Origin: Pseudomonas iranensis
GTDB taxonomy: Bacteria; Pseudomonadota; Gammaproteobacteria; Pseudomonadales; Pseudomonadaceae
NCBI RefSeq assembly: GCF_014268585.2
Contig: NZ_CP077092.1
Coordinates: 5,555,501 to 5,619,500 of the forward strand
Direction: 5' to 3'
Length of the DNA: 64,000 nt
The stretch's first letter is position 1. Every line of letters starts with the position of its first letter. Shown one piece after another: positions 43,676 through 52,798 of the stretch. The translations under genes were made by a program, and so were the position numbers. The notes beneath the pieces are model-generated. The model worked only from the letters and a program-made list of their open reading frames with translations, did not search any database and had not been told where the DNA came from.

Positions 43676-44209
43676 CTACTTCTTCTTGGCTTCTTTACGA
43701 CGGACGACTTCGTCCGCGTAGCGCACACCTTTGCCTTTGTACGGCTCTGGTGGACGGAAGTCGCGGATCTCGGCGGCCACTTGACCTACCAGCTGCTTGT
43801 CGATGCCCTTGATCAGGATATCGGTCTGGCTAGGAGTCTCAGCGGTGATGCCTTCCGGCAGTTCGTAATCCACTGGGTGCGAGAAGCCAAGAGCCAGGTT
43901 CAGAACCTGACCTTTTGCTTGCGCTTTGTAACCAACACCGACCAGCTGGAGCTTGCGCTCGAAGCCTTGGCTTACGCCCTGGACCATGTTATTTACCAAC
44001 GCACGCGTGGTACCGGCCATTGCGCGAGTTTGTTGATCGCCATTGCGAGCAGCGAAACGCAGCTCACCAGCTTCTTCAACGATCTCCACGGACGAATGGA
44101 TGTTCAGTTCAAGAGTACCCTTGGCACCCTTCACCGAAAGCTGTTGGCCTGCGAATTTGACTTCGACACCGGCTGGCAGCTTAACGGGGTTCTTAGCGAC
44201 GCGAGACAT
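43676..44209 (-). CDS. rplF: 50S ribosomal protein L6
   Basis: A 177-aa L6 built of two similar domains, with the C-terminal signature [20 protein letters not shown]. It lies near the sarcin-ricin loop and the factor-binding site. Spc operon, 12 nt after rpsH. Confidence 0.98.
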   Translation of the reverse strand: MSRVAKNPVKLPAGVEVKFAGQQLSVKGAKGTLELNIHSSVEIVEEAGELRFAARNGDQQTRAMAGTTRALVNNMVQGVSQGFERKLQLVGVGYKAQAKGQVLNLALGFSHPVDYELPEGITAETPSQTDILIKGIDKQLVGQVAAEIRDFRPPEPYKGKGVRYADEVVRRKEAKKK

Positions 44210-44221
44210 GCTTATCCCCCC

Positions 44222-44614
44222 TTAGAACACAGTGCAAAGAACTTCGCCGCCGACACCGGCAGCGCGCGCAGCACGATCCGTCATCACACCTTTGTTGGTG
44301 GAGACGATAGACACGCCAAGACCGCCACGAACTTTCGGCAGATCTTCAACGGACTTGTACTGACGCAGGCCTGGACGACTAACGCGCTTCACTTCTTCGA
44401 TAACCGGACGGCCTTCGAAGTACTTCAGCGAGATGGACAGCGACGGCTTGGCGTCGGTGGTGATCTGAAAATCCGCGATGTAACCTTCGTCCTTCAGGAC
44501 TTTTGCTACAGCTGCCTTCAACGTGGAAGACGGCATGCTTACGACAGACTTTTCAGCCATCTGGGCATTACGGATTCGAGTTAGCATGTCCGCTAACGGG
44601 TCCTGCATACTCAT
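44222..44614 (-). CDS. rpsH: 30S ribosomal protein S8
   Basis: A 130-aa S8 ([18 protein letters not shown].., C-terminal GGEVLCTVF). S8 binds 16S rRNA helix 21 and in E. coli autogenously represses the spc operon. Here it follows a 208-nt gap after rpsN that contains a hairpin, a promoter and a terminator-like leader, unlike its close-packed neighbours. Ribosome binding site TAGGAG. Confidence 0.98.
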   Translation of the reverse strand: MSMQDPLADMLTRIRNAQMAEKSVVSMPSSTLKAAVAKVLKDEGYIADFQITTDAKPSLSISLKYFEGRPVIEEVKRVSRPGLRQYKSVEDLPKVRGGLGVSIVSTNKGVMTDRAARAAGVGGEVLCTVF

Positions 44615-44634
44615 GGGCTAGACGCTCCTAATAC

Positions 44635-44656
44635 AAAAAAATTAGCCTTGCGGCTA
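44635..44656 (-). terminator. Attenuator-like hairpin in the rpsH leader
   Basis: On the minus strand TAGCC-GCAA-GGCTA (5-bp stem, GNRA tetraloop) runs into ATTTTTTT, 20 nt upstream of the rpsH start and downstream of its promoter. A second TAGCC lies right before the ATG and could compete for GGCTA. Short stem, so efficiency is uncertain. Confidence 0.5.
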
Positions 44657-44711
44657 CTACTTGTCGCCGAGAACTTCCGGGCAGAAAAACACGGGCTCAG
44701 GCGAGCCGGTC

Positions 44712-44740
44712 ATTCTAGACACACCCCAGAAATGAATCAA
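44712..44740 (-). promoter_or_regulatory. Sigma70-type promoter of rpsH
   Basis: On the minus strand TTGATT and TAGAAT are separated by exactly 17 nt. The -35 is the distal arm of the hairpin at 44734-44761. Predicted leader about 90 nt to the rpsH start. Confidence 0.75.
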
Positions 44741-44761
44741 GCCCCAAAAGGGGCTTGATTC
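44734..44761 (-). terminator. Strong hairpin after rpsN
   Basis: Perfect 12-bp inverted repeat GAATCAAGCCCC / GGGGCTTGATTC around a 4-nt loop, about 60 nt after rpsN. No T-tract follows; its right arm contains the -35 of the rpsH promoter. Confidence 0.7.
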
Positions 44762-44822
44762 AGATTCAAGGCCACCGATGGTCAGGTTCTTGCGAACCCG
44801 AACATCGAGACTTTGACAACTG

Positions 44823-45128
44823 TTACCAACTGGCTTTAACCAGACCTGGTACGTCACCACGCATTGCAGCTTGACGCAGCATGTTACGGCCGAGGCCGAA
44901 CTTGCGGTACACGCCGTGCGGACGACCAGTCAGGCGGCAACGGTTACGCATGCGCGAAGCGCTTGCGTCACGTGGTTGCTTCTGCAGAGCTACGGTAGCT
45001 TCCCAACGCGCTTCTGGACTTGCGTTCAGATCGACGATGATAGCTTTCAGCGCTGCACGCTTGGTGGCGTACTTGGCAACGGTGAGCTGACGCTTCAGCT
45101 CACGGTTCTTCATGCTCTTCTTGGCCAT
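44823..45128 (-). CDS. rpsN: 30S ribosomal protein S14 (long, zinc-independent form)
   Basis: A 101-aa S14 of the long C-minus form: it has [20 protein letters not shown] and a single Cys in the [20 protein letters not shown] motif rather than the CXXC pairs of the zinc form. It sits in the 30S head. Spc operon, 13 nt after rplE. Start at 45128 rather than the in-frame start 22 codons upstream. Confidence 0.97.
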   Translation of the reverse strand: MAKKSMKNRELKRQLTVAKYATKRAALKAIIVDLNASPEARWEATVALQKQPRDASASRMRNRCRLTGRPHGVYRKFGLGRNMLRQAAMRGDVPGLVKASW

Positions 45129-45141
45129 TTTCCTACTCCAA

Positions 45142-45681
45142 TCAGTTGCGGAACGGGAATTTGAAAGCACGCAGCAGAGCGCGGCCTTCATCATCGTTCT
45201 TGGCAGTGGTGGTCAGGGTAATGTCCAGACCGCGGAGAGCATCGATCTTGTCGTAGTCGATTTCCGGGAAGATGATCTGCTCTTTCACGCCCATGCTGTA
45301 GTTGCCACGACCATCGAAGGACTTGGCATTCAGGCCGCGGAAGTCGCGAACCCGAGGCAGGGAGATCGACAGCAGACGATCCAGGAACTCATACATACGC
45401 TCACGGCGCAGGGTCACTTTGACGCCGATCGGCCATCCTTCGCGGACTTTGAAGCCAGCGATGGATTTACGAGCGTAGGTCACAACGACTTTCTGGCCGG
45501 TGATCTTTTCGAGGTCAGCAACAGCGTGCTCGATGACTTTTTTGTCGCCGATCGCTTCGCCCAGACCCATGTTCAGGGTGATTTTGGTAACGCGCGGAAC
45601 TTCCATCACGTTCGAAAGCTTAAGTTCTTCCTTAAGTTTCGGAGCGATTTCCTTCCGGTAAATCTCTTTTAGTCGTGCCAT
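45142..45681 (-). CDS. rplE: 50S ribosomal protein L5
   Basis: A 179-aa L5, which binds 5S rRNA and contacts the P-site tRNA and S13. The family motifs [15 protein letters not shown] and [14 protein letters not shown] are visible. Spc operon, 20 nt after rplX. Confidence 0.98.
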   Translation of the reverse strand: MARLKEIYRKEIAPKLKEELKLSNVMEVPRVTKITLNMGLGEAIGDKKVIEHAVADLEKITGQKVVVTYARKSIAGFKVREGWPIGVKVTLRRERMYEFLDRLLSISLPRVRDFRGLNAKSFDGRGNYSMGVKEQIIFPEIDYDKIDALRGLDITLTTTAKNDDEGRALLRAFKFPFRN

Positions 45682-45701
45682 GGTCTTCTACCTAGCAGTG
45701 T

Positions 45702-46016
45702 TCAAGCATCAACCGCTTTTTGGGTCGACTTGAAGACACGAATTTTCTTACCGTCTTCTACTTTGAAACCAACGCGGTCAGCCTTGTTGGTTTCGCCGTT
45801 GAAGATGGCGACGTTGGAAGCGTGCAGTGGCGCTTCTTTCTCGACGATACCGCCCTGTACGCCCGACATCGGGTTAGGCTTGGTATGACGCTTGACCAGG
45901 TTCAGACCACCAACAACCAAACGGTTGTCAGCAAGAACCTTCAGCACCTTACCGCGCTTACCTTTGTCTTTGCCGGCGATCACGATGATCTCGTCGTCAC
46001 GACGAATCTTTTGCAT
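45702..46016 (-). CDS. rplX: 50S ribosomal protein L24
   Basis: A 104-aa L24 with the KOW motif ([20 protein letters not shown]). Assembly initiator of the 50S subunit near the peptide exit. Spc operon, 11 nt after rplN. Confidence 0.98.
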   Translation of the reverse strand: MQKIRRDDEIIVIAGKDKGKRGKVLKVLADNRLVVGGLNLVKRHTKPNPMSGVQGGIVEKEAPLHASNVAIFNGETNKADRVGFKVEDGKKIRVFKSTQKAVDA

Positions 46017-46027
46017 GTCGGATCTCC

Positions 46028-46396
46028 TTACAGCACTTCTGGGGCGAGCGAGACGATCTTCATGAACTTCTCAGTACGAAGTTCACGGGTCACTGGCCCA
46101 AAGATACGGGTGCCGATCGGCTCTTGCTTGTTGTTCAGAAGAACAGCAGCGTTGCCATCAAAGCGGATAATGGAGCCATCAGCACGACGTACGCCGTGAC
46201 GAGTGCGGACTACAACAGCAGTCATCACTTGGCCTTTTTTCACTTTACCGCGAGGAATTGCTTCCTTGACGGTAACTTTGATGATGTCACCGATACCAGC
46301 GTAACGACGATGGGAGCCACCCAGCACCTTGATGCACATAACACGGCGAGCGCCGCTGTTATCGGCCACATCGAGCATGGATTGAGTCTGAATCAT
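46028..46396 (-). CDS. rplN: 50S ribosomal protein L14
   Basis: A 122-aa L14 ([20 protein letters not shown]..), at the 50S/30S interface. In E. coli it opens the spc operon; here it follows rpsQ by 23 nt with no clear promoter seen in the gap. Confidence 0.98.
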   Translation of the reverse strand: MIQTQSMLDVADNSGARRVMCIKVLGGSHRRYAGIGDIIKVTVKEAIPRGKVKKGQVMTAVVVRTRHGVRRADGSIIRFDGNAAVLLNNKQEPIGTRIFGPVTRELRTEKFMKIVSLAPEVL

Positions 46397-46419
46397 ATAA
46401 TTTCTCCGACCCCTAGCCC

Positions 46420-46686
46420 TTAGACTTCCACAGCGCGTTCGAGAACATCAACCAGCGCCCAAGACTTGGTCTTGGCCATCGGACGAGTTTCACGAATAGT
46501 GACTTTGTCGCCGATGTGGCACTGATTGGTTTCGTCGTGCGCGTGCAGCTTAGTCGAACGCTTAACGTATTTACCGTAGATCGGGTGCTTTACGCGACGC
46601 TCGATCAGAACGGTGATGGTTTTGTCCATCTTGTCGCTGACAACACGGCCAGTCAGCGTACGGACAGTTTTTTCGGCTTCAGCCAT
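46420..46686 (-). CDS. rpsQ: 30S ribosomal protein S17
   Basis: An 88-aa S17, an early 16S-binding protein. Signature [20 protein letters not shown]. End of the S10 operon, 2 nt after rpmC; the MAEAEK start is preferred to a start two codons upstream. Confidence 0.97.
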   Translation of the reverse strand: MAEAEKTVRTLTGRVVSDKMDKTITVLIERRVKHPIYGKYVKRSTKLHAHDETNQCHIGDKVTIRETRPMAKTKSWALVDVLERAVEV

Positions 46687-46688
46687 GA

Positions 46689-46880
46689 TCACTTACCTGC
46701 CTGCTGGTTGAGCACAGTCTTCACGCGAGCGATGTCACGCTTAACTTGCGAGAGCAGATGAGACTGCCCCAACTGGCCAGTTGCTTTCTGCATGCGCAGA
46801 TTGAACTGGTCGCGCAGCAAGCCGAGCAGTTGCTCGTTCAGCTGCTGTGCGGATTTTTCACGAAGTTCATTCGCTTTCAT
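46689..46880 (-). CDS. rpmC: 50S ribosomal protein L29
   Basis: A 63-aa helical-hairpin L29 ([20 protein letters not shown]..), by the exit tunnel and a docking point for signal recognition particle and trigger factor. It overlaps the rplP stop by one base and precedes rpsQ by 2 nt. Confidence 0.97.
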
Positions 46881-47293
46881 CACATCACCGTCCGTTTAAC
46901 AAAGGAGGTGGCGAGCGGCAGCTTTGCAGCAGCCAGGGCGAAAGCCTCACGCGCCAGCTCTTCAGAAACACCCTCGATTTCATACAGGACTTTGCCTGGC
47001 TGAATCTGGGCAACCCAGTACTCCACGTTACCCTTACCTTTACCCATACGAACCTCGAGAGGTTTCTTGGAGATCGGCTTGTCCGGGAATACACGGATCC
47101 AGATCTTGCCGCCACGTTTTACGTGACGGGTCAGAGCACGACGCGCTGACTCGATCTGACGAGCGGTGAGACGACCACGAGCAACAGACTTCAGCGCGAA
47201 CTCGCCGAAGCTGACTTTGCTACCGCGCAGTGCCAGACCACGGTTGTGGCCGGTCATCTGCTTGCGGAACTTCGTACGCTTTGGTTGCAACAT
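46880..47293 (-). CDS. rplP: 50S ribosomal protein L16
   Basis: A 137-aa L16 ([20 protein letters not shown]..), near the A site and peptidyl-transferase centre. S10 operon, 12 nt after rpsC and overlapping rpmC by one base. Confidence 0.98.
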
Positions 47294-47305
47294 TTGGCGT
47301 ACCCC

Positions 47306-47992
47306 TTACTTAGCAGCTTTTTTACGAGGCGCTGGTGCTTGTGGTTTCAGTTCTTCTTGGCGACCACCAATAACTTCGCCTTTGAAGATCCAAACCTTTA
47401 CACCGATCACACCGTAAGTGGTGTGAGCTTCGTAGTTGGCATAGTCGATGTCGGCACGCAGGGTGTGCAGTGGCACACGACCTTCGCGATACCATTCAGT
47501 ACGTGCGATTTCAGCACCGCCGAGACGACCGCTCACTTGGATTTTGATGCCTTTGGCACCAATGCGCATGGCGTTCTGTACAGCGCGCTTCATAGCGCGA
47601 CGGAACATTACACGACGCTCCAGCTGCTGAGCTACGCTCTGCGCAACCAGCATACCGTCGAGCTCCGGCTTGCGGATCTCTTCGATATTGATGTGCACAG
47701 GCACACCCATTTGCTTGGTCAGGTCCTGACGCAGTTTCTCAACATCTTCACCTTTCTTCCCGATAACGATACCTGGACGAGCGGTGTGGATGGTGATGCG
47801 TGCAGTTTGGGCCGGACGATGGATATCGATACGGCTTACGGACGCGCTTTTTAGTTTGTCTTGGAGATACTCACGCACTTTCAGATCTGCGAACAAGTAG
47901 TCCGCATAAGTCCGACCGTCTGCGTACCAGACGGAGGTGTGCTCCTTGACGATTCCCAGGCGAATGCCAATGGGATGTACTTTCTGACCCAT
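47306..47992 (-). CDS. rpsC: 30S ribosomal protein S3
   Basis: A 228-aa S3 with the KH domain ([18 protein letters not shown]) at the mRNA entry tunnel, where with S4 and S5 it forms the ribosomal helicase. Start MGQKVHP; the upstream in-frame extension overlaps rplV and is not family-like. S10 operon, 13 nt after rplV. Confidence 0.98.
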
Positions 47993-48005
47993 CTCTTCGA
48001 CTCCG

Positions 48006-48338
48006 TTACTTGTCAGCAACCTTGACAGTGATATGGCAAGACCGCTTGACGATGCGATCAGCACGGCCTTTGGCACGCGGCATGATGCGCTTCAGCGAAC
48101 GCCCTTCGTTGACGAAAACGGTGCTGACCTTCAGGTCATCAACGTCTGCGCCTTCGTTATGCTCGGCGTTGGCTACGGCCGACTCCAGCACTTTCTTCAT
48201 GATCTCGGCGGCTTTCTTACTGCTGAAAGCCAACAGGTTGAGCGCTTCGCCCACCTTCTTCCCGCGGATCTGGTCGGCGACCAAGCGGGCTTTCTGGGCG
48301 GAGATTCGAGCGCCCGACAACTTAGCGGCTACTTCCAT
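48006..48338 (-). CDS. rplV: 50S ribosomal protein L22
   Basis: A 110-aa L22 whose extended beta-hairpin ([20 protein letters not shown]) lines the exit tunnel, the macrolide region. S10 operon, 11 nt after rpsS. Confidence 0.98.
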
Positions 48339-48349
48339 TTCCTTACCCC

Positions 48350-48625
48350 TTAACGCTTGGCTTTCTTGTCAGCCACGTGCCCGCGATAGTTGCGGGTACC
48401 GGCGAACTCGCCCAGTTTGTGGCCGACCATGTCTTCGTTAACGAGAACTGGGACGTGCTGACGACCGTTGTGTACTGCGATGGTCAGACCGACCATTTGT
48501 GGCAGGATCATCGAACGACGCGACCAGGTTTTAATTGGTTTGCGATCGTTCTTTTCCGCCGCCACTTCGATCTTCTTCAGTAGGTGAAGATCAATAAAAG
48601 GACCTTTTTTCAGAGAACGTGGCAC
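48350..48625 (-). CDS. rpsS: 30S ribosomal protein S19
   Basis: A 91-aa S19 ([20 protein letters not shown]..), in the 30S head near the A-site tRNA. S10 operon, 16 nt after rplB. Confidence 0.98.
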
Positions 48626-48641
48626 TGTCGTATCCCTCTAT

Positions 48642-49466
48642 TTACTTGCGACGACGGACGATCATTTTGTCGGTACGCTTATTACCACGAGTCTTCGCGC
48701 CCTTAGTCGGGAAGCCCCATGGCGATACCGGATGACGACCACCAGAGGTACGACCTTCACCACCACCATGTGGGTGGTCAACCGGGTTCATGGCAACACC
48801 ACGAACGGTTGGGCGAACGCCACGCCAGCGTTTGGCACCAGCTTTACCCAGCGAACGCAGGCTGTGCTCGGAGTTCGAGACTTCGCCCAGGGTCGCACGG
48901 CATTCAGCCAGGACTTTACGCATTTCACCGGAACGCAGACGCAGGGTCACGTAGACACCTTCACGAGCGATCAGCTGAGCCGAAGCACCAGCGGAACGAG
49001 CGATCTGTGCACCTTTACCTGGCTTCAATTCGATGCCGTGTACGGTAGAACCGACTGGAATGTTGCGCAGCTGCAGAGCGTTGCCTGGCTTGATTGGAGC
49101 CAGAGCGCCTGCGATCAGCTGGTCGCCAGCACTCACGCCTTTAGGGGCGATGATGTAGCGGCGCTCGCCGTCTGCGTAGCACAGCAGTGCGATGTGAGCA
49201 GTACGGTTTGGATCGTATTCGATACGCTCGACAGTGGCGACGATGCCATCTTTGTCGTTGCGACGGAAATCGACCATACGGTAATGCTGCTTATGACCAC
49301 CACCGATGTGACGAGTGGTAATACGGCCATTGTTGTTACGACCACCAGACTTCGATTTTTTCTCGAGCAGCGGTGCGTGAGGAGCGCCTTTATGCAGCTC
49401 CTGGTTGACCACCTTGACCACAAAACGGCGGCCAGGGGAAGTCGGTTTGCATTTAACGATTGCCAT
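48642..49466 (-). CDS. rplB: 50S ribosomal protein L2
   Basis: A 274-aa L2, one of the most conserved 50S proteins and needed for subunit association and peptidyl transfer. The signature [20 protein letters not shown] includes the His important for activity. S10 operon, 14 nt after rplW. Confidence 0.98.
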   Translation of the reverse strand: MAIVKCKPTSPGRRFVVKVVNQELHKGAPHAPLLEKKSKSGGRNNNGRITTRHIGGGHKQHYRMVDFRRNDKDGIVATVERIEYDPNRTAHIALLCYADGERRYIIAPKGVSAGDQLIAGALAPIKPGNALQLRNIPVGSTVHGIELKPGKGAQIARSAGASAQLIAREGVYVTLRLRSGEMRKVLAECRATLGEVSNSEHSLRSLGKAGAKRWRGVRPTVRGVAMNPVDHPHGGGEGRTSGGRHPVSPWGFPTKGAKTRGNKRTDKMIVRRRK

Positions 49467-49480
49467 GATGCACCCCTTCC

Positions 49481-49780
49481 TTACTCAGCACTGCTGCTGA
49501 AATCGAGATCTTGGCCTGGCTGAAGGGAGATAACTGCCTTCTTCCAGTCATTACGCTTGCCCAGACCGCGAGCAGTGCGCTTGCTCTTACCCAGAACGTT
49601 CAGGGTAGTGACGCGCTCTACTTTCACGCTGAACAGGCTTTCGACGGCCTTCTTGATTTCCAGCTTGGTTGCATCGGTAGCAACCTTGAAAACGAACTGG
49701 CCTTTCTTGTCTGCCAGAACCGTAGCCTTCTCGGAAACGTGCGGGCCAAGCAGAACTTTAAATACGCGTTCCTGGTTCAT
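49481..49780 (-). CDS. rplW: 50S ribosomal protein L23
   Basis: A 99-aa L23, at the exit tunnel as the trigger factor and SRP docking site. Its start overlaps the rplD stop by 4 nt, so they are translationally coupled. Confidence 0.98.
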
Positions 49781-50379
49781 CCCAGCAGCTCCTCGAATTT
49801 CTTCACGGCCGACACGGTGATCAACACCTTGTCGTATGCGATCAGACTAACTGGATCGGAACCTTGCACGTCACGTACATCTACGTGCGGCAGGTTGCGA
49901 GCAGCCAGGTACAGGTTCTGATCAACAGCGTCCGACACGATCAGAACGTCGGTCAGGCTCATGTTGTTCAGTTTGCCCAGCAGATCTTTGGTTTTCGGAG
50001 TTTCAACAGCGAAATCCTGAACCACGACCAGACGATCAGTACGCACCAGCTCAGCAAGGATGGAACGCATTGCTGCGCGATACATCTTCTTGTTCAGCTT
50101 CTGGGAGTGATCCTGTGGACGAGCTGCGAAAGTGGTACCGCCGCCACGCCAGATTGGGCTACGGATAGTACCGGCACGAGCACGGCCAGTACCTTTCTGA
50201 CGCCATGGGCGCTTGCCGCCACCACGAACGTCGGAACGGGTCTTCTGCTGCTTGCTACCTTGACGGCCGCCGGCCATGTAGGCCACGACTGCTTGGTGAA
50301 CCAGCGTCTCGTTGAATTCGCCGCCAAATGTCAGTTCGGAAACTTCGATCGCTTGAGCGTCATTTACATTTAATTGCAT
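49777..50379 (-). CDS. rplD: 50S ribosomal protein L4
   Basis: A 200-aa L4. In E. coli L4 represses the S10 operon by attenuation in a 172-nt leader; here the leader before rpsJ is only about 56 nt, so that mechanism is not evident. The Gly/Arg-rich exit-tunnel loop ([20 protein letters not shown]) is present. S10 operon, 12 nt after rplC. Confidence 0.98.
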
Positions 50380-50391
50380 GTCAGCTTCCCC

Positions 50392-51027
50392 TTAACCGCG
50401 AGCCTTGGCTGCTGGACGTACAACCAGGTTGCCGCCAGTAGCGCCAGGAACAGCACCCTTGACCAACAACAGATTGCGTTCAGCGTCCACGCGCACTACT
50501 TCCAGGGACTGCACGGTCACGCGCTCAGCGCCCATATGACCGGACATTTTTTTGCCCTTGAATACACGACCAGGAGTCTGGCACTGGCCGATAGAGCCTG
50601 GGACGCGGTGGGATACGGAGTTACCGTGGGTGTTATCTTGCCCGCGGAAATTCCAACGCTTGATCGTACCCTGGAAGCCTTTACCCTTGGACTGACCGGT
50701 TACATCAACCAGTTGACCAGCGGCGAAGATTTCAGCGTTGATCAGATCGCCAGCCTGGTACTCGCCTTCTTCAAGGCGGAATTCCATGGTGGTGCGACCA
50801 GCGGCAACGTTCGCTTTAGCGAAGTGGCCAGCCTGAGCTGCTGTTACACGCGAAGCGCGACGCTCGCCGACAGTGACCTGCACTGCACGATAGCCATCGG
50901 TCTCTTCAGTTTTGAACTGGGTGACGCGATTCGGCTCGATCTCAATGACCGTGACCGGAATGGAGACACCTTCTTCGGTGAAAATACGGGTCATACCGCA
51001 TTTACGACCGACTACACCAATAGTCAT
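50392..51027 (-). CDS. rplC: 50S ribosomal protein L3
   Basis: A 211-aa L3, an assembly initiator reaching to the peptidyl-transferase centre. Signatures: [20 protein letters not shown] and [21 protein letters not shown]10 operon, 80 nt after rpsJ; MTIGVVG start chosen. Confidence 0.98.
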   Translation of the reverse strand: MTIGVVGRKCGMTRIFTEEGVSIPVTVIEIEPNRVTQFKTEETDGYRAVQVTVGERRASRVTAAQAGHFAKANVAAGRTTMEFRLEEGEYQAGDLINAEIFAAGQLVDVTGQSKGKGFQGTIKRWNFRGQDNTHGNSVSHRVPGSIGQCQTPGRVFKGKKMSGHMGAERVTVQSLEVVRVDAERNLLLVKGAVPGATGGNLVVRPAAKARG

Positions 51028-51107
51028 GTTGTAAACCTCATGAGTGTACGGGGCTTTCACCCGCTATGGCCGCCCATTTCAGAGCGTTACACGACCAAGA
51101 CCGAGTC

Positions 51108-51419
51108 TTAGCCGAGGCTGATCTGCACTTCCACACCGGCCGCAAGATCAAGCTTCATCAGCGCGTCAACGGTTTTATCCGTTGGCTGGACGATGTCCAG
51201 AACACGCTTATGAGTGCGGATCTCGTACTGGTCACGCGCGTCTTTGTTGACGTGCGGGGAAACCAGAACGGTGAACCGCTCTTTACGGGTAGGCAGTGGA
51301 ATTGGACCACGCACTTGAGCACCAGTACGTTTCGCGGTTTCCACGATTTCCTGGGTTGATTGGTCGATCAGGCGATGGTCAAAAGCCTTCAACCTGATAC
51401 GGATTTGCTGATTTTGCAT
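51108..51419 (-). CDS. rpsJ: 30S ribosomal protein S10 (NusE)
   Basis: A 103-aa S10 ([20 protein letters not shown]..), which also acts as NusE in antitermination with NusB. First gene of the S10 operon, behind a sigma70-type promoter at 51482-51510 and a leader of about 56 nt with a GGGCG/CGCCC hairpin. Confidence 0.98.
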
Positions 51420-51481
51420 TGGATTTCAGACTCCGGCTGCTATTCCCACCGGGCGCAATACGCCCGTTAAAAGGAGGCGCA

Positions 51482-51510
51482 ATTCTATAGACGCCCCCGA
51501 TAGGTGTCAA
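51482..51510 (-). promoter_or_regulatory. Sigma70-type promoter of the S10 operon
   Basis: On the minus strand a consensus TTGACA is followed after exactly 17 nt by TAGAAT. The -35 begins shortly after the tuf terminator T-tract. A 6-bp hairpin CGGGCG / CGCCCG (51450-51466) lies in the predicted leader. Confidence 0.85.
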
Positions 51511-51516
51511 CCCAAT

Positions 51517-51546
51517 AAAAAAGCCCCCGCTGAGCGGGGGCTTTTT
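51517..51546 (-). terminator. tuf terminator
   Basis: Stem AAGCCCCCGC / GCGGGGGCTT with a 3-nt loop; A- and T-runs on both sides. It ends the str operon transcript after tuf, 27 nt past the stop. Confidence 0.93.
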
Positions 51547-51573
51547 CAATCCATCAAGCTGACTTTAAAAGTC

Positions 51574-52767
51574 TTACTCGATGATTTTGGCTACGACGCC
51601 GGCGCCGACGGTACGACCGCCTTCACGGATAGCGAAACGCAGACCGTCTTCCATCGCGATGGTTTTGATCAGGGTAACAGTCATCTGAATGTTGTCACCT
51701 GGCATTACCATTTCAACGCCTTCTGGCAGCTCGCAGTTACCAGTCACGTCAGTAGTACGGAAGTAGAACTGTGGACGGTAGCCTTTGAAGAACGGAGTGT
51801 GACGACCGCCTTCTTCCTTGCTCAGAACGTAAACTTCTGCGGTGAACTTGGTGTGCGGCTTGACCGAACCTGGCTTGACCAGAACCTGGCCACGCTCAAC
51901 GTCGTCACGCTTGGTACCACGCAGCAGAACGCCGCAGTTCTCGCCAGCACGACCTTCGTCGAGCAGCTTGCGGAACATCTCAACACCGGTGCAGGTGGTG
52001 GTGGTGGTGTCACGCAGACCAACGATTTCCAGAGCATCCTGAACGCGAACGATACCGCGCTCGATACGACCAGTCACAACAGTACCGCGACCCGAGATCG
52101 AGAATACGTCTTCGATTGGCATCAGGAATGGCTTGTCGATCATACGAACTGGTTCTGGGATGTAGGTATCCAGAGTTTCAACCAGTTTACGAACGGCAGT
52201 GGTGCCCATTTCGTTGTCGTCTTTGCCTTCCAGCGCCATACGAGCCGAACCGATGATGATCGGAGTGTCGTCGCCTGGGAAGTCGTAGGTCGACAGCAGG
52301 TCACGAACTTCCATCTCAACCAGCTCGAGCAGCTCAGCGTCGTCTACCAGGTCAGCCTTGTTCAGGAAAACCACGATGTACGGAACGCCTACCTGACGGG
52401 ACAGCAGGATGTGCTCACGGGTTTGCGGCATCGGACCATCAGCGGCCGAGCAAACCAGGATCGCGCCGTCCATCTGGGCAGCACCGGTGATCATGTTCTT
52501 CACGTAGTCAGCGTGACCTGGGCAGTCAACGTGAGCGTAGTGACGAATAGTCGAGTTGTACTCAACGTGAGCGGTGTTGATGGTGATACCGCGAGCTTTT
52601 TCTTCTGGTGCGCTGTCGATCTTGTCGAATTCAACGACGGCCGAACCGAAAACTTCGGAGCAGACGCGAGTCAGAGCAGCAGTCAGAGTGGTTTTACCGT
52701 GGTCAACGTGACCAATGGTGCCAACGTTGACGTGCGGTAGGGAACGATCAAATTTTTCTTTAGCCAC
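51574..52767 (-). CDS. tuf: Elongation factor Tu
   Basis: A 397-aa EF-Tu. GTPase motifs: [22 protein letters not shown], and NKADLVD. It brings aminoacyl-tRNA to the ribosome. Str operon (rpsL-rpsG-fusA-tuf), 31 nt after fusA and followed by a strong terminator. Pseudomonas has a second tuf copy near secE-nusG, outside this window. Confidence 0.98.
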   Translation of the reverse strand: MAKEKFDRSLPHVNVGTIGHVDHGKTTLTAALTRVCSEVFGSAVVEFDKIDSAPEEKARGITINTAHVEYNSTIRHYAHVDCPGHADYVKNMITGAAQMDGAILVCSAADGPMPQTREHILLSRQVGVPYIVVFLNKADLVDDAELLELVEMEVRDLLSTYDFPGDDTPIIIGSARMALEGKDDNEMGTTAVRKLVETLDTYIPEPVRMIDKPFLMPIEDVFSISGRGTVVTGRIERGIVRVQDALEIVGLRDTTTTTCTGVEMFRKLLDEGRAGENCGVLLRGTKRDDVERGQVLVKPGSVKPHTKFTAEVYVLSKEEGGRHTPFFKGYRPQFYFRTTDVTGNCELPEGVEMVMPGDNIQMTVTLIKTIAMEDGLRFAIREGGRTVGAGVVAKIIE

Positions 52768-52798
52768 GACAATTAACTCCTAGCCTAAAGGGGCTGAA

